A DNA stretch of 64,000 bases, taken from the NCBI GenBank assembly GCA_030340625.1, contig JAOPHQ010003132.1, positions 170,001 to 234,000 of the forward strand, given 5' to 3'. The notes under the pieces are model-generated. The model was not told where the DNA came from and made no database searches. It saw nothing but the letters and a program-made list of their open reading frames with translations. A program made the translations under genes and the position numbers. Position 1 is the first letter of the stretch, and each line of letters begins with the position of its first letter. Shown here in pieces: positions 26,200 through 39,432 of the stretch. Source of the DNA: Merluccius polli (Eukaryota > Chordata > Actinopteri > Gadiformes > Merlucciidae).

Positions 26200-26952
26200 T
26201 TACACCGGATTTACACCGGGGACGTTTGCGTCGCGTTACGGCTGCGTCGCGTTATGGCTGCGTCCTCTGCCCTGCGTCAATTTCCACCGGACGCGTTACG
26301 GCAGCGTAGCGCTGCGAGGCGGCTGGATTCGCTGGATCACGCGAGAACTACAAGACCACGCGAGAATCAGGAGACCACGCATTAATTTGTAGATGTCAAT
26401 ATAGAACAAACACATAAAAGGTTACTTTGCCTTTCCGAAGATGACTTGCAGTTGCTTTGTCTGTCAGAAGTTGATTTGCTGTTGACTTGGTCGTTTTTCC
26501 TAGATTTGTGTGCTTCTACCATGAGTTGGTAGACGATATATAGTAAATGTTTACTTTTTTGTCTGGTTTAATTGTGTTTAGTGTTGTTTATTGTTGTTAT
26601 GTCCTAATGTGTTGTGCTGTAGCCTATAGACAAAGTCAGTTATAAACGACAACGATTTGTGGCCGTGTTCGCGCAATTTCACTTCCTGCCCGGTCGGTCT
26701 GCTCTTTTTTAAATTGACGCGGTTCAGCAGCGGCTCGCGTCAAAAATAGAACGCTGTGTAAAGATAGCGTTGCGGCTGCGTTGCGGCTGCGGCGCGGCGC
26801 TCCTGGGACGCAGCTGAGACGTTACGCAGCGGAGACGTTACGCAGCGGCCCGGTGGAAATGCTCTCATTGACTAGAGTGGCAGCGATCAGCAGCGGCGAA
26901 CGCGACGCAGCCGTAACGCGACGCAGACGTCCCCGGTGGAAATGAGCCTTTA
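26200..26952. mobile_element. Non-autonomous DNA transposon with long inverted ends
   Basis: The left end (about 26205-26265) reads accggggacgtttgcgtcgc and then gttacggctgcgtcgcg. The right end (about 26885-26950) is its inverse, finishing ccccggtggaaatgagcc. Subterminal GCGTTACG and GCAGCGG motifs are repeated many times. The centre (26400-26690) is AT-rich and non-coding. Length about 750 bp. It looks like a PIF/Harbinger- or hAT-derived element; the superfamily is not settled because a clean target duplication is not seen. Confidence 0.75.
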
Positions 26953-27865
26953 GTGGAGCAAATGTGTAAACGATTCAATTAAAAACTGTGTAGCTCCATA
27001 TAAGTGCTGAGCTGTGAGTATCGACATCGTACCGTGGTGTTGTGTATACTTTCCCTGTGCATTTCTTTTCTTCATTCCTTTATCTTTTAAATGTGCGTCC
27101 TTTTTTATTTAAATGAAGCTAGTATTTCTGTGCATACCACAAGGCGGCTACAAGGTGCGGTAATCTGTGCATGGATCAGTTTTCATAGAGCTGCATTCAT
27201 TTGTTATAAAATGTTGCATACAGAAGAATAGCTCTGTGAGACCCTCCCGATCTTGCATGTTCACATTTCAGTTCGGCCTTGACCCTGCTGAAACCAACTT
27301 CCAAAACCCTTAAACTGGATGTACCAATCAGTGATAGGGGGGGGGGGGGGAGTTTGAGCACAATACACTAATTGATTTCTACATATGGGCACGGCCTTAC
27401 ATTGTTCAACAAAGCCAATCAGATGAAATAACTAAGTGAGGCTCTTGCTCTCTTTGCTCTTGCCAAATCCAGCTGTTCTCATCTCTGAGAAAAGCCTTCT
27501 GAACACATTTCTGTTCACATTTTAACATTGTTATTCTGTCCATTTCAAATGAAATGGTTTTCGATTGCTACACACTTGGTTTCAACGGGAGCGCAAATGT
27601 GAACTTTTGAGATCAGAATGTTCTCATATTATTTTAAATGCACCATTTATGAACATTGAGACCCCTGGACATAACAAGTCCTTACAAAGGAGGACCTAAG
27701 TGAGAGACAACAGGACACGGGTAAGAGGGACACACTGAGGACATCCATGTGACACGGAAAGAGAGCCTCATGAACTAGGGCATGCAGACAGCTACTTCAT
27801 CTGTTTTTGTTCAAAGTACAACTTTCAAGCTACATTTCCCAACTCCCATTCTTCTCTCTTGCTTT

Positions 27866-27870
<5 letters not shown>

Positions 27871-27939
<69 letters not shown>
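27871..27939. repeat. (CT)34 microsatellite
   Basis: Uninterrupted CT tract. Confidence 0.97.
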
Positions 27940-27944
<5 letters not shown>

Positions 27945-30153
27945 GAGGAATAAGTGTGTATTGTTAGTGTCTCAGCTCGGGGGACCACAGAACCAGCACT
28001 GGGTTCTGCACATCCATTTGTCAAATGTGAATCTGAACAAAGTTGGACAGTAGGGGATGAGAGGAGATTTGCTGAAGTTCTGGAGGTGTTGGAGGCGCAG
28101 ACAAGCCCTCGTTCCGCGCTATCGCTACTTTATTCTCGTCCATTTATTCAGGCTTTCACTTTTTTTCTGCCTCCCCCTCCCATCCTACTCCCTGGATACT
28201 TTTATCTGCACTCTCTACCCCGCACCCTGTGTTTTTCTTCCTCCCACTCTCTCTTTGTCTTGCATCTACCTCTCTTCTTTTCCTCCTTCCATCTTAGTGT
28301 CTCTTCACTGGCACAATGGCTTTCTAGTGGCATTGCTTATAAGTATATGTGTCTGTACATCCCGGTTTGATCTGTTATATCTTTTCTGTTGCATTATAGT
28401 TGTGTAGTTTCCACAAGTGCACGCATATTGTAGGACTGCACTAGACTTTTCAAGATTTTTTTTTGCCACCTGCACGTGTTACAGTCTATGCATATGTTAT
28501 CCAGCGAGCAATTAAACAATAAACAATTAGACCCATTGCCCCGAAACTCAAATCAACTGCAATTCTGAGCTTTTTGTCATAGGATATGGATTATACTTTA
28601 GTTATTATACTATAACATTATAGTGTAATATAAATAGTGTATTATCTTTTTCGTCATACATCCCCATCGGATCTGGCCCATTTGTTCACAAACGACGCTC
28701 TACTCATGCATTACATTCTGGTGTGCACTTTCAGTTTTCATTGTATTTCCTTGGTAGTACTCCCATGGTGTGCCTCAGGGCATGGGGAGAGGTTTTTTAA
28801 TTGTGTTAGCTAAGTTATCTGTCGACAATCATACCTGGATTTGTGTCCACACACCACAATGAGGCCGGATCACAATGCCGACCTGGCAGCATCCACACCT
28901 GACGGTTAATGTAGATCACAATAGCTACTATCGAAACTGGAAAAATAAAACATTTAAACGAGCCAAAAGTCTCTAATGAAACAAAGCGCTTTCTACAGGC
29001 TGCACCATTAACACTAAATGCACAGACATGATGCCTAATCATCTATCTCATCCCAAATAAATACATATCTTACTCTCTTAGTGTGCATTGCATAGCTGGG
29101 GAGGTCTGCCATGTATTGATGACAAATGACAATTATGCTTATTGAATAAAAGATGTAAACGTAACGTAAGGCATTTCAACATAGAGCAAAGTGAGATTGA
29201 ACAGAACAGAATGTGCTGAATGTTTTTTTTTAGCTAACGTACAAGCCTTGCCTTTCCTTGAGTTTAATTTATTATTTTTTTGGTCTAATGAAAGAGCTAT
29301 GAGCTATGACCCTTAAACAGCCGTGACCTTTTGTCTCGGCGTTAAAACCTCAGAAGGGCAAACATGGCGTAAACAGTGGAGGCTCCTCTTTTTGAAGCCG
29401 CTCGTTTGGTCTGAGCAGATGGCAACTCTCTGCGTAGTTAATGCAGCTCGCCGCTGTCTGCACTTCCCCTACAACATGTGGGTCAGATATTCAGCGTTGT
29501 GGGGTCGTATTTCGGTTCATAAATATTAATCTCAGGTCAGTCAGAATGGTCTCTGCCTGCCTTGGCTCTCTGTCTCTGGCTCTGTGTCCATCTGCAGTTC
29601 CCCTGTCAGTCTGTCTGTCTGTATAATTAATGTCAGTATTTTGAAAGGCTTAGGGTCCACATTTGCCGATAGCATTTGCTGTAAAACCTCCATATTTCTT
29701 CTCCTTGTCGTTGTTCTTCTCCTCTACACTTTTCCAAAAGGTCCCTGCCCAAAGGTCAATGTTTCATTTCATCTCACTTTGCATTCAGATTTTTTTCTTG
29801 TTTTGTCCTCCTTTTTTTGTTGACTTTTCATCTTTTGGCAATCCTTAGCTCTCGCTGACTTTTATGTATTTTCCTTCCAGCATTGAATGCAGAAATGTGA
29901 CCATAAGTGAATTAAACCCTGTAAATTATTGCCTGTCATCCCAGAGAAAATCCTTTTGAATATTCAGTTCATATAAAGTCCAGAGAGAAGGTTTTCTGAA
30001 GGAAGGTCCTGAATACTTTACAAGCTGATAGATACAAGAGCCCACCTGGAAAGAGCTCAAGGTTGATTGTATTCATAATATCAGTTAGGAATATATAAAT
30101 GCATATTGTATTATCATATTAATGTACACATTTTCAACCCATTCCTTTCTGGC

Positions 30154-30154
<1 letters not shown>

Positions 30155-30189
<35 letters not shown>

Positions 30190-30196
30190 AGTCTGG

Positions 30197-30231
<35 letters not shown>

Positions 30232-30284
30232 TCTGGCTGTATGTGTGTGTGTGTGAGAGTCTGGCTGTGTGTGTGTGTCTGTGT
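30155..30284. repeat. Higher-order GT / GTCTGGCT repeat
   Basis: Three GT runs are each closed by (ga)gagtctggct (about 30188, 30230 and 30257), making a repeat of a repeat. Confidence 0.85.
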
Positions 30285-30403
30285 TGGGGGGGAAGACAGA
30301 TGCAGCATCGCTCCCCTGCACTTTATCTTCACAGCCAGTCATTCATTTGCTCATTCGCCCAGTGTTTATGGCCTAGTTTACAATGCATCCCCCTCCCACA
30401 CAC

Positions 30404-30423
30404 ACACACACACACACACACAC
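30404..30423. repeat. (CA)10 microsatellite
   Basis: CA tract after a C-rich stretch. Confidence 0.9.
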
Positions 30424-30553
30424 TTGTGCACCCTAATAAGTAACGCCGGCGGCTGACAGCAGCCAAGTCACTTCTACCTGTGACACCCTTCCCTCCAGAG
30501 TCGCTATGATGTCGTTGTCGCGCCGGCTGCGGTGGCGACGACGGTCGGTCCGC

Positions 30554-30567
30554 ATCGCCATGGTGAC
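30554..30567 (+). promoter_or_regulatory. RFX X-box-like motif in a GC-rich unique block
   Basis: atcgccatggtgac within 30440-30600, a CpG-rich non-repetitive stretch. A speculative regulatory site. Confidence 0.25.
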
Positions 30568-31070
30568 AAGCTCCTTTATCACCGGGTAACAGGAGGTAGA
30601 GTTCCGGCGTGTATTTGTCTGACTGCGGTGTGCGCTCGTGTGTGTGTGTGTGTCTGAGGAAGAGGGGGACGAGAGAGGGAGAGAGACGTGCATGAAACGT
30701 GACAAGAGGCATACAGGTTGACAGCCTTTGTAATGGAGGAGAGGGTCATTGGTTAGACGGCGCTGCACTCCTGCGCCCGCCCGCGCGTCTGTCTCTCTTC
30801 GTCACCCCCTCTTATTTTTCCCCCTACCCCCCCCCCACACCCTCACACCCACTCACCCACCTCCAACCCCAGCCCCCTCCTCCTCTCTTCTTTCGCTCCC
30901 CTTTCATCCATATTTATTTTGTGCTCACCTGTCTGGAACCTACAACTGCCTCCTTTAGGCTCCACTTTAGCTTCACTGCTCTTCTTCCTCCACTGAAGAC
31001 ACCACCCCCACCCATCACCCCCAACACACGCATGAACTCAACACAGCCTTTTTTGTTATTGTCTCACCCC

Positions 31071-31075
<5 letters not shown>

Positions 31076-31129
<54 letters not shown>
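31076..31129. repeat. (CT)27 microsatellite
   Basis: Uninterrupted CT tract following a C-rich segment. Confidence 0.97.
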
Positions 31130-31131
<2 letters not shown>

Positions 31132-31340
31132 GATTAAGTTGATCTTGACTCGTTACTGCTTTCTGTGGCCCCTGCCTCACAGCATCCAAGAGCTGAGAGG
31201 AGGGGACCATAACAACAGACAACGACTTCCCACCATTGGGATAATAAATGTTCCTTCATCAATAATGTGAGACTCTGAGAGTTAGGCATGTCTCTGGTAC
31301 AGTGAAATATCATTCCAGTAATATATTTTCTAAAGAGATA

Positions 31341-31388
31341 CCTAGTCTTGCATAGCCAGGCCTGTCTCCACACTTCGTTTTAGCGCTG
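31341..31388 (-). mobile_element. DNA-transposon end fragment, copy 1
   Basis: Begins cctagtcttgcatagccagg and ends cgttttagcgctg. About 43 of 48 bases match the reverse complement of 42702-42749. The sequence resembles terminal parts of hAT-type elements common in fish. Confidence 0.6.
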
Positions 31389-31780
31389 TGCCAGTGCTGG
31401 AGAAAGGTCAGGATGCAGCAACGATGGCAGATGGCGGATGGGGGCGGGGGGGGAGTAGGTAAAATCCCACCTAAAGCCTGCCATTGAGCGACTCCTACAG
31501 TCACCCAGGTGTGGGCAACCTACATCCGGTTAGCCAGACTAAGAGATACCTAACGACAGGAAAAGTCATTTTCATCATACACATGATTTGATATACTGTC
31601 AGTTGATGATTTAGAAAAGGGCATTTGTATGTTCCTGATGTAGATTGACACATTTAAGTCTTCAATCGCTTTCCATTTAATATGTATTTGATGCTATAAC
31701 TGATACACTGCTGCTTCGGTGTTCGTTTATAATATACCCCAATCTTTACTTTCTCTTAAATACCTCTGTCTCTTTAGCTC

Positions 31781-31884
<104 letters not shown>

Positions 31885-31996
31885 CCACCAGTTTCAAGTG
31901 CCTCTCAGGCCAATTAGGCCCCAAAACACATTCATAATTAGACAAAATAGCACTCCAACTGAAAAAGATAGATGTGAGCTTAAAGCCCACTGATGG

Positions 31997-32000
<4 letters not shown>

Positions 32001-32056
<56 letters not shown>
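32001..32056. repeat. (CA)28 microsatellite
   Basis: Uninterrupted CA tract. Confidence 0.97.
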
Positions 32057-32059
<3 letters not shown>

Positions 32060-32448
32060 CACACATGCCCACATTAATGTACGCATGCATGCACTCATGT
32101 ATGCACTTCTACTCTATAAAAAGACCAAAAAAAGACTAGGAAATGGGCCCGGCTGTGGAGCTATATTACACCATGTGCTCAGATAGCCAGTTGCTCTGGC
32201 CTCAGACCCACTCCCCATGTCCTATTCATTATTAAACCACAGCATAATGCAATGTTGCTCCTATAGACTCCAAAAACACAGAGAAAAACAGCCCAAGGCC
32301 TACACGCCACTGGAAAAACAACCTTCCAGCTTGTTGTTTTCCTTCTGTTTCCCTCTTTTTTCCTAGCCTTCTTCTTTTTTCTAGCGTTTTTTTTTTTATA
32401 TTGTAGATGGTATTGCATGGGCAGGTCATCATCCACTCTTCATTAACA

Positions 32449-32564
32449 CATGCACACGCACACACAGCCACACACAGACAGACACACACAAACACACAGA
32501 CAGACACAAACACACAGACAAACATACACAGCCACACACACACACAGACAAACACACACACATG
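32449..32564. repeat. CA/CAGACA compound repeat
   Basis: CA repeats punctuated by agacag and aaacac; degenerate. Confidence 0.85.
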
Positions 32565-33029
32565 CACTTATAGTCACATCCACCAACAATGGTGCTCCAG
32601 ATGTGGCAGATAAAGAATTGATCGGCATTACCATTTAATCAATGGACGGACATGAAAATTCAATGTGGTCTACTTGAAGCTCAGCCGTGACCGACGTCCC
32701 CCGGCGCCACTGATGGAATGGCTTGGATTACGGGTTGGAGGCTTGAAGGCTTCGCTGTGGGAGGTCATCTGGAGATGCACACCAGAGCAGACACAAAGAC
32801 AGGCCTTCAGCCGCCTGGAGAGTGAGACGGATAGGGGCAAGGATTCAGCTTGCGTGTGCGTGTGCGTGTGTGTGAGAGAATCGGAGTAGGGAGAGAAAAC
32901 AATGAATGACTGACAGGAGAATAAGGCGGGGGCTTTTATCTTGTTTGTTGGTGATAAAAGATGGAGGGAAACAGTGTGCAAGCAGTGTGGGGAAACAGGG
33001 CCCGCCCACCCCAGAGACCCACCTTTGGT

Positions 33030-33066
33030 GTGTGTGTGTGTGTGTGTGCGTGTGCGTGTGTGTGTT
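33030..33066. repeat. (GT)n microsatellite
   Basis: GT tract with two C interruptions. Confidence 0.9.
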
Positions 33067-33629
33067 GTGTGTTGCCTGTCCCTTGCTGTCATGGGCAATC
33101 ACAGTCCATCAGTTGGTCAGAATGCTCTGCAGTGAGAAAACTGTTAAATAAACATATAGAATACACACAAACACACACATATATATACAGACCCCCTGCA
33201 GGAAAACACAAATCCACTTTTTTACTTGTCACTGCCACTCACCGCCAATCACTCCTTTCTGATTCAGTGTACACTGAAGAAATCCATGCAAATATGACGC
33301 CGCCCATCACCCACCTGTCCCTGTGCTGTCAGGAAACTGACAAGAAGGGCCGTCCGCCGACAAAGGTGACTTACACAGGCAACCCACTTAAAGCGCGGCA
33401 CAGTGCTTGTGTGTCCTCCATTGAACGCGCTCTCCATTCATCATCTCTGTTTGTACAAAGGTTGGGGTATTTAATTTGTCTGGGATAAATGAAAAACATA
33501 TTGCAGTGCACTCATTATAAGCAACCGGTCGACTTATCTAGTATAGAAAATACGACATTGCGAGAAGTTGGCAAGTGATAGCTTCCAAATGCAATAAAGT
33601 TTATCTCCCTCCGAGTCAGTGGCCAACAT

Positions 33630-33852
33630 ATTGTTTTATGCGTTACGCCGCGTGCCGTACGCCAAAGCGTGTTTTTTTTTTTTTCCCGCGTGGCACGATG
33701 ACATACAAAGTCAATACAAAGGCGCGAATAGACGCCATTTTTCATCCTGAGCAGAAAATGTTGCGCCGTGAAAGCGGCGAGTAAACACGACATCATCCCA
33801 CGGTCGCACGCCAAAAATGTGCTTTGCGTTTGGTGTGAACACGGCTTTAGAG
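33630..33852. mobile_element. Possible DNA-transposon right half
   Basis: CpG-rich DNA with repeated gcgccgtg / acgccaaa motifs and an end reading ggtgtgaacacggctttag, a terminus style seen in several non-autonomous fish elements. The matching left end was not found, so it is a fragment if real. Confidence 0.4.
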
Positions 33853-34108
33853 AGGAGCCCAAACATGAACATGTCTGTTCAGATTCAACAGTGAAACACC
33901 GGGGAGGACCCTATGGACAGGTGCTGGCAGCGTGGCGGGGAACTGATGAAGCAGTGAAAGCAGTGCGGCGCTGTGACGGATAGAGCATCTATAGCACAGA
34001 GGGAAACTGTTGCCGCCGTGGCTTTCTGCACAGCGTCTTCTTTTCTCCTCTATCCCTGCGAATGCGCTAGCACCGCTCTTCCCTCGTCCCACTGCAACCC
34101 CCTCCCAC

Positions 34109-34150
34109 ACACACACACACACACACACCCACACACACACAAACACACAC
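34109..34150. repeat. (CA)n microsatellite
   Basis: CA tract with two interruptions. A second tract lies at 34247-34277. Confidence 0.9.
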
Positions 34151-34242
34151 GTCCCACCCCACCCTTCGCGTCCAATCACCCTCTGTCTTCTGCAATCTAT
34201 TTTACAAGCCTCCTGTCCTTTGCACGCCCATGCATGTAAACA

Positions 34243-34278
<36 letters not shown>

Positions 34279-34561
34279 AGCCCAGCGATAGCACCCAGTG
34301 TTGGCATTGCACACTAGTTACTGACATGGCATCCTGTCTGGTCTACTAGTTTTCAGTTGTGTATTCGTGCTGATGTTTAGTTTCCGCCCGACTCTGTGAC
34401 GTGTCCAGGTGAGGCGCTTCCCTTGGTTTGTGTCCAAACACGGTTAGAAGTGTGTCATTATTTTATCCAGCGGGAGCTGCTGCATTGTTTTTTTCGCTGA
34501 CATGCAAATCCCACGGCCCGTCAAGGCGAACATTTAATAAGCCAAACACAGCAGCAGTGCC

Positions 34562-34604
34562 GCGGGAGCGGGCGGGAGCGGGCGGGAGCCGGCGGGAGCC
34601 GGTG
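34562..34604. repeat. 10-bp GC-rich tandem repeat (gggcgggagc), four copies
   Basis: Several GGG runs separated by 1-3 bases, a canonical G-quadruplex arrangement, in a CpG-rich stretch (34555-34750). Confidence 0.85.
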
Positions 34605-35176
34605 GAGCACCGAGGCGGACGGCGGCATTTCAAGGGCGGCACAATGAGCTGCTCGCCCCGAAAGCTCATTGCGCGTTCCTCTCTGCGTGTGCGTGTGTAC
34701 ACCCAAGTGCACGCTTGGCGAAATGTGGCACGGAAGCGCCCGTGTCTGTTTCCGTTGGCGTGTAGCATGAATCACATGTGCCGTATTCCACATGGAAACG
34801 ACGGGACGTGTTCTCGTGTTGGTTGGACTTGTACAGTGTAACGCAGACACACACAGAACAGCAGAGCATTTGACTGCCCATAATGGACACATGCTAAACA
34901 ACAATCTGGTCCAGCAGCCACTATCCAGATTGGGTTTTCACCCCCCCCCCCACACCACACTCACGAAATGCACATATGTACATGTGTACTCCCAATGCGA
35001 CATACAAACATGCACCCAGTACACACACACACACACACACACACTGCCCATCTGCCACACTAATGGGATAGGCCAGAAGCTGCCAGCCACATATAAATCT
35101 TGTGGGGTACATATGTCTATGCCATGCTTGCCTGAAAATGCTGATGCTGTGTGTGCGTGTGTGCGTGTGTCCGTCA

Positions 35177-35184
35177 GTGTGTGT

Positions 35185-35218
<34 letters not shown>
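35177..35218. repeat. (GT)n microsatellite
   Basis: GT tract with one C interruption; a CA tract lies at 35022-35044. Confidence 0.9.
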
Positions 35219-35220
<2 letters not shown>

Positions 35221-36565
35221 AAGCCACTGGAGTAATTCAAGTGTGAAATAATTAGCACTTGTCCAGCCACTTGAAGGGGATCTCCCCCATTACGACACAC
35301 CGGATGAGTCCGTATAGAGGCATTGTTAAGAGTGCATCACGCCTCTGTGGATTGGCCTACATTGTCTCTCGCCCCTTAGAAAAGCCCATTCATCGGTGTG
35401 AAGAGAATCTTTTGATTGTCGTGGCAACTTGAAATAAGTACCAGTTTCAGGACTGGGGAGGAGAGAGAGCAAGATATTCAATTAAAACTGAGACAAATGC
35501 ACACATTTAATTAATACAGTGCGTACAAAAATGGACTGTCTATGTGCTACCTACAATTGATTTCATTTTTGAGTATCAATGCACATTTCATCAATGGTAA
35601 ACTCCTACAGTTATTATTTGGGTATTTATTTTAATTTCAATGTGACATTTTAATTTAAATCGGCAATCACATTGTCTCTAAGATTATTGTGAATTTATTT
35701 TTCATATTTTCAGACGATTGATAAACAGAGATTAGGGTTTAACGGAGTAACATTATGCCATTGCTTGACACCCACATAGATTGACACCCATGGTGGACCG
35801 CCACCTCAAAGCATTGTTTTGTTGGTCAAACAGGCTTATAATGTTTGCATGATCCATTATAAATGTGTTTCATACAGACAGAACAAATTAATTACAATTT
35901 GTAAGTTAAACAGGACAAAAAATCCGCCTTGTGTCCATTTGAAATCCCTTTATTCCAGCAAATGCTACCAGTGCAAACCCAAAGCCCAAATTTGGCATGT
36001 TTTTCCCCTAGCTCAAATTATATTAGCAAGTTTACATTTGTCAGTTCATAAAAAATCTAAAAGTTATTTACAATGTCGACTCCCTCCCAATTATATTCAC
36101 TAACGTCATTGATTTTCAAGACAACCGCTGACATCAGGGCCGTCTCCCCGCATGTCTCCCCCCCCACCGACTGTTAGCTCCACATGTAAATAAACTCATT
36201 CCAGCACAGACCCTCCTGCCACCGCCTGCACCGCCCGACTCCTACTGTACCGCCGCCTCCCGCGCCAGCACATCCATTTCCTCGTGACGCCGTTACGTAA
36301 CGACAGAGCATGGTTTATTCATGAGACCTATTTTGGCCCTGAGTACTGGATGTTCTGAATCAGAGGAGAATCTCTCTATCTTTCACCCGGGCCCCAGGGG
36401 CCGTGCATGAGAACAACAGCAGCACAATTATCCCCCACCCAAAGTAGTGGAGCAAGACAACGTTGATCTAGGCAAAGAGACACAGATTAGGAGACGGCAC
36501 GGCAAGGCAGTCATCCACTGAGGATGGTTGCGTTACTTTATTTGGATTATTTTTAGTTTTTTGAC

Positions 36566-36726
<161 letters not shown>

Positions 36727-36862
36727 ACAGTATGCATATCATTCTTTAGGTGTCAACGTGAATTTGTGTGAAGAAATGCACCTTTGCTTGTGGGCAATTT
36801 ACATTTGCATATACTTTTACATATGTATGTTGTATACCCCATTTATATTTAGTTTACTGTGT

Positions 36863-36866
<4 letters not shown>

Positions 36867-36895
<29 letters not shown>
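36867..36895. repeat. (GT)14 microsatellite
   Basis: GT tract. Confidence 0.9.
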
Positions 36896-36976
36896 GGCAT
36901 GACTGCCTTAAGGCTTAGCTCGCTAGCGTGTCACCGGAGAGCCCTCTACTGTTAAAAGATCCAGCTACCTGGCCAA

Positions 36977-36982
36977 TCTCTC

Positions 36983-37027
<45 letters not shown>

Positions 37028-37105
37028 CTCTCTCTCTCTCTGTCTCTCTGTCTCTCTCTCTCTCTCTCTGTGCGTGTGTCTCTCTCTCTCTCTCTCTCTC
37101 TCTCC
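36977..37105. repeat. (CT)n compound with TG interruptions
   Basis: About 129 bases of CT with tgtctc variants. Confidence 0.95.
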
Positions 37106-37587
37106 CCCCAATTTAATTTCAATTGGATTGCGGATGCATTTGCCCCTTCTGTGTGAGAGGCTGAAATGTTAGGGAATGCACTTCAAACTATAATCTTTCC
37201 AAATCATATTAAAAAAAAGTATGGCTTTATTTGGAAGCAAATGCATATTGCGACCCATCTCATTCTCGCGTGTTTCCACAGACCCCAGCTCTTTACCCTC
37301 TCCGTGGTCTTTCTCACTTTCATCATCTGTCCAAAACACTCATACGACTACTATAAATCACCATTTTTATTCTCATCTCCTCCCACCTCCGCCGTACCAA
37401 CTCCCATAGTTCACTCTTTTTTAGTTTTTATCTAAGTACAAAACCAATGCATTGCAAAGGCAACGTTTGTAGGACCTGCAGAGAGAGAGAGGGAGAGAGG
37501 GAGAGAGGGAGGGGAATGACGGGAGAGCAGAGGAGAAGAACATTCACGAACATAAGACCCAGAGGAGAAGCATTCAGATGGTAGGAT

Positions 37588-37639
37588 GGGGGGGGGGGGG
37601 GGGGGGGGGGGTGAGAGTGTGTGTGGGGGGGGGGGGGGG
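37588..37639. repeat. Two poly-G runs (24 and 15 bases)
   Basis: G runs at 37588-37611 and 37625-37639 separated by tgagagtgtgtgt. Prone to assembly length error and to quadruplex formation. Confidence 0.95.
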
Positions 37640-37714
37640 TTGCGGGGTCACCATGATGAGGACACCGAATGGGCAAGTCCCACAGGGAAATGTCAAATGA
37701 GGACAGGAGCAGAG

Positions 37715-37831
<117 letters not shown>

Positions 37832-38104
37832 ACATGTGCGTGTGTGTGTGTGCGTGTGCACATTCAGGCCTGCATGCATTTTTTTGTAGAGCACCTCTGG
37901 TACAAACTGAAGAGAGATTCCCTCTGGGTCGACAATGGCTTGAGTCAATGTCTTCTCATAATGTCAACATATCAAAAATTAATGTAGCAACATTCGCTCG
38001 GGTCGAACAAATCTGTTAGTGACATTTCAAGATGCATTTCAAAGCAGTAGTGCTGGTGCACAACTGCTGCTTAAGCCAAACTTGGTGAGCTTTAGTCTGG
38101 TAAA

Positions 38105-38106
<2 letters not shown>

Positions 38107-38153
<47 letters not shown>
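38107..38153. repeat. (TTA)15 microsatellite
   Basis: Uninterrupted trinucleotide tract. Confidence 0.97.
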
Positions 38154-38775
38154 GATATTGCTATCATCATTATTGGTGTGATAAGGGAACGCTGTCAAAG
38201 GCAACAATGTCTCTCTCAAAAAACAATACATAATAAACTGAACAGTAGTTGTAGCAAGCTGAATTCTAGGGCTAAAAGCAATCCATCCTGACTATTAGTC
38301 AACTAGTCATAAATCTTTTTTTTCATATTTAAGAAATGTTATAAGCTCAACAAGTGTGGTATATATTGATTTACATTGTTTCTAGGTTTAATTCTAGTTA
38401 TTATTTGGGATGCAAGAAATACCCCAAAATTGTAACCGTAGTCCAAATCTCCAGTCCATAGTCCAAATCATATGGAGGAACATTAACCAACCAATGTTCC
38501 CAATCCCAATATATGTGTATTGGATTTGACTCTACAACTAAAACGATGTTGTGAAAATGGAAATGTGTCAATCTCCGTTGGCTTCTTTGTCAGGTATGTT
38601 GTAATGCTGTAACGAGCAATGACTAGACTAGATTCGTACAGCTTGTCTGAAAGAATGGAGTTTGTCTGGAAGTAGTTGTGAAAACAGATACCAGATGGGA
38701 AACGCACTAGAGTGTATCTCCGCTGACAACTTAGCGTTCACCCTGCCGCACGTGATCAAATATAGAGGAGTGGTG

Positions 38776-38803
38776 GTTGGCATGCTGAATTCAGCATGCC
38801 AAC
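38776..38803. repeat. Perfect 28-bp palindrome
   Basis: gttggcatgctgaa followed by its exact complement with no spacer, centred on gaattc. Confidence 0.97.
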
Positions 38804-39432
38804 TCGCTTTGCTGAAGGTAAGGCAGAAGGCAGTGGAAAGTCTCGCATTGGTTTGATGGCTGAATCCAGAAGACAACCCAGCCGACGACCAAATATTTGA
38901 CTTGCAAACTCTAACTCTAGCGTATGAGCAGACAAACAGCGCCATTGTCCAGTGCTCTGCAAGCATGCCATCCCACAGATCACAGTTTGGCTGAAGCGTG
39001 CCAAACACACAGACAGCATGGCCATTAAGTTTCCCAGACAACAACAACAAAAGTTTGGCCATCATTGGGAAGTCCTAGACACCAGAGGCTCAACGCCAGC
39101 CCACAAATTGCTTAAAATGTCCAAACTGCTTGCAATTCTGACGTGGATAGCAGGTACTCGGGAATAGTGTGCCCAACAACACACTTAGCCAAATCCACCA
39201 CATTCCAGCCGTGGTCCTTTCCAGTCGAAGTCTCATTAGCGCTACGAACACTTTTTAATTGCTGTAGCAAAATGACGTTGGCCTTTTCATGTCTGCTACC
39301 TTCCATAATGTGGGCTCGTCAATACAGGAAATTAGCTGTCTAATCTTGGAGGGCACCATCACATTTCTTTTGTCCAGCCAGCATACCTCACAGTAACAAC
39401 CACACACACATGCACACACACCCCCACACACA

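Noticed and set aside
28057..28407. Hydrophobic 116-codon frame resembling a membrane protein
   Set aside because: Composition comes from T- and C-rich DNA; no conserved motif or splice context.
34428..34841. Plus-strand frame of 137 codons in a CpG-rich block
   Set aside because: Open because of GC content; the other strand is equally open and no motif is seen.
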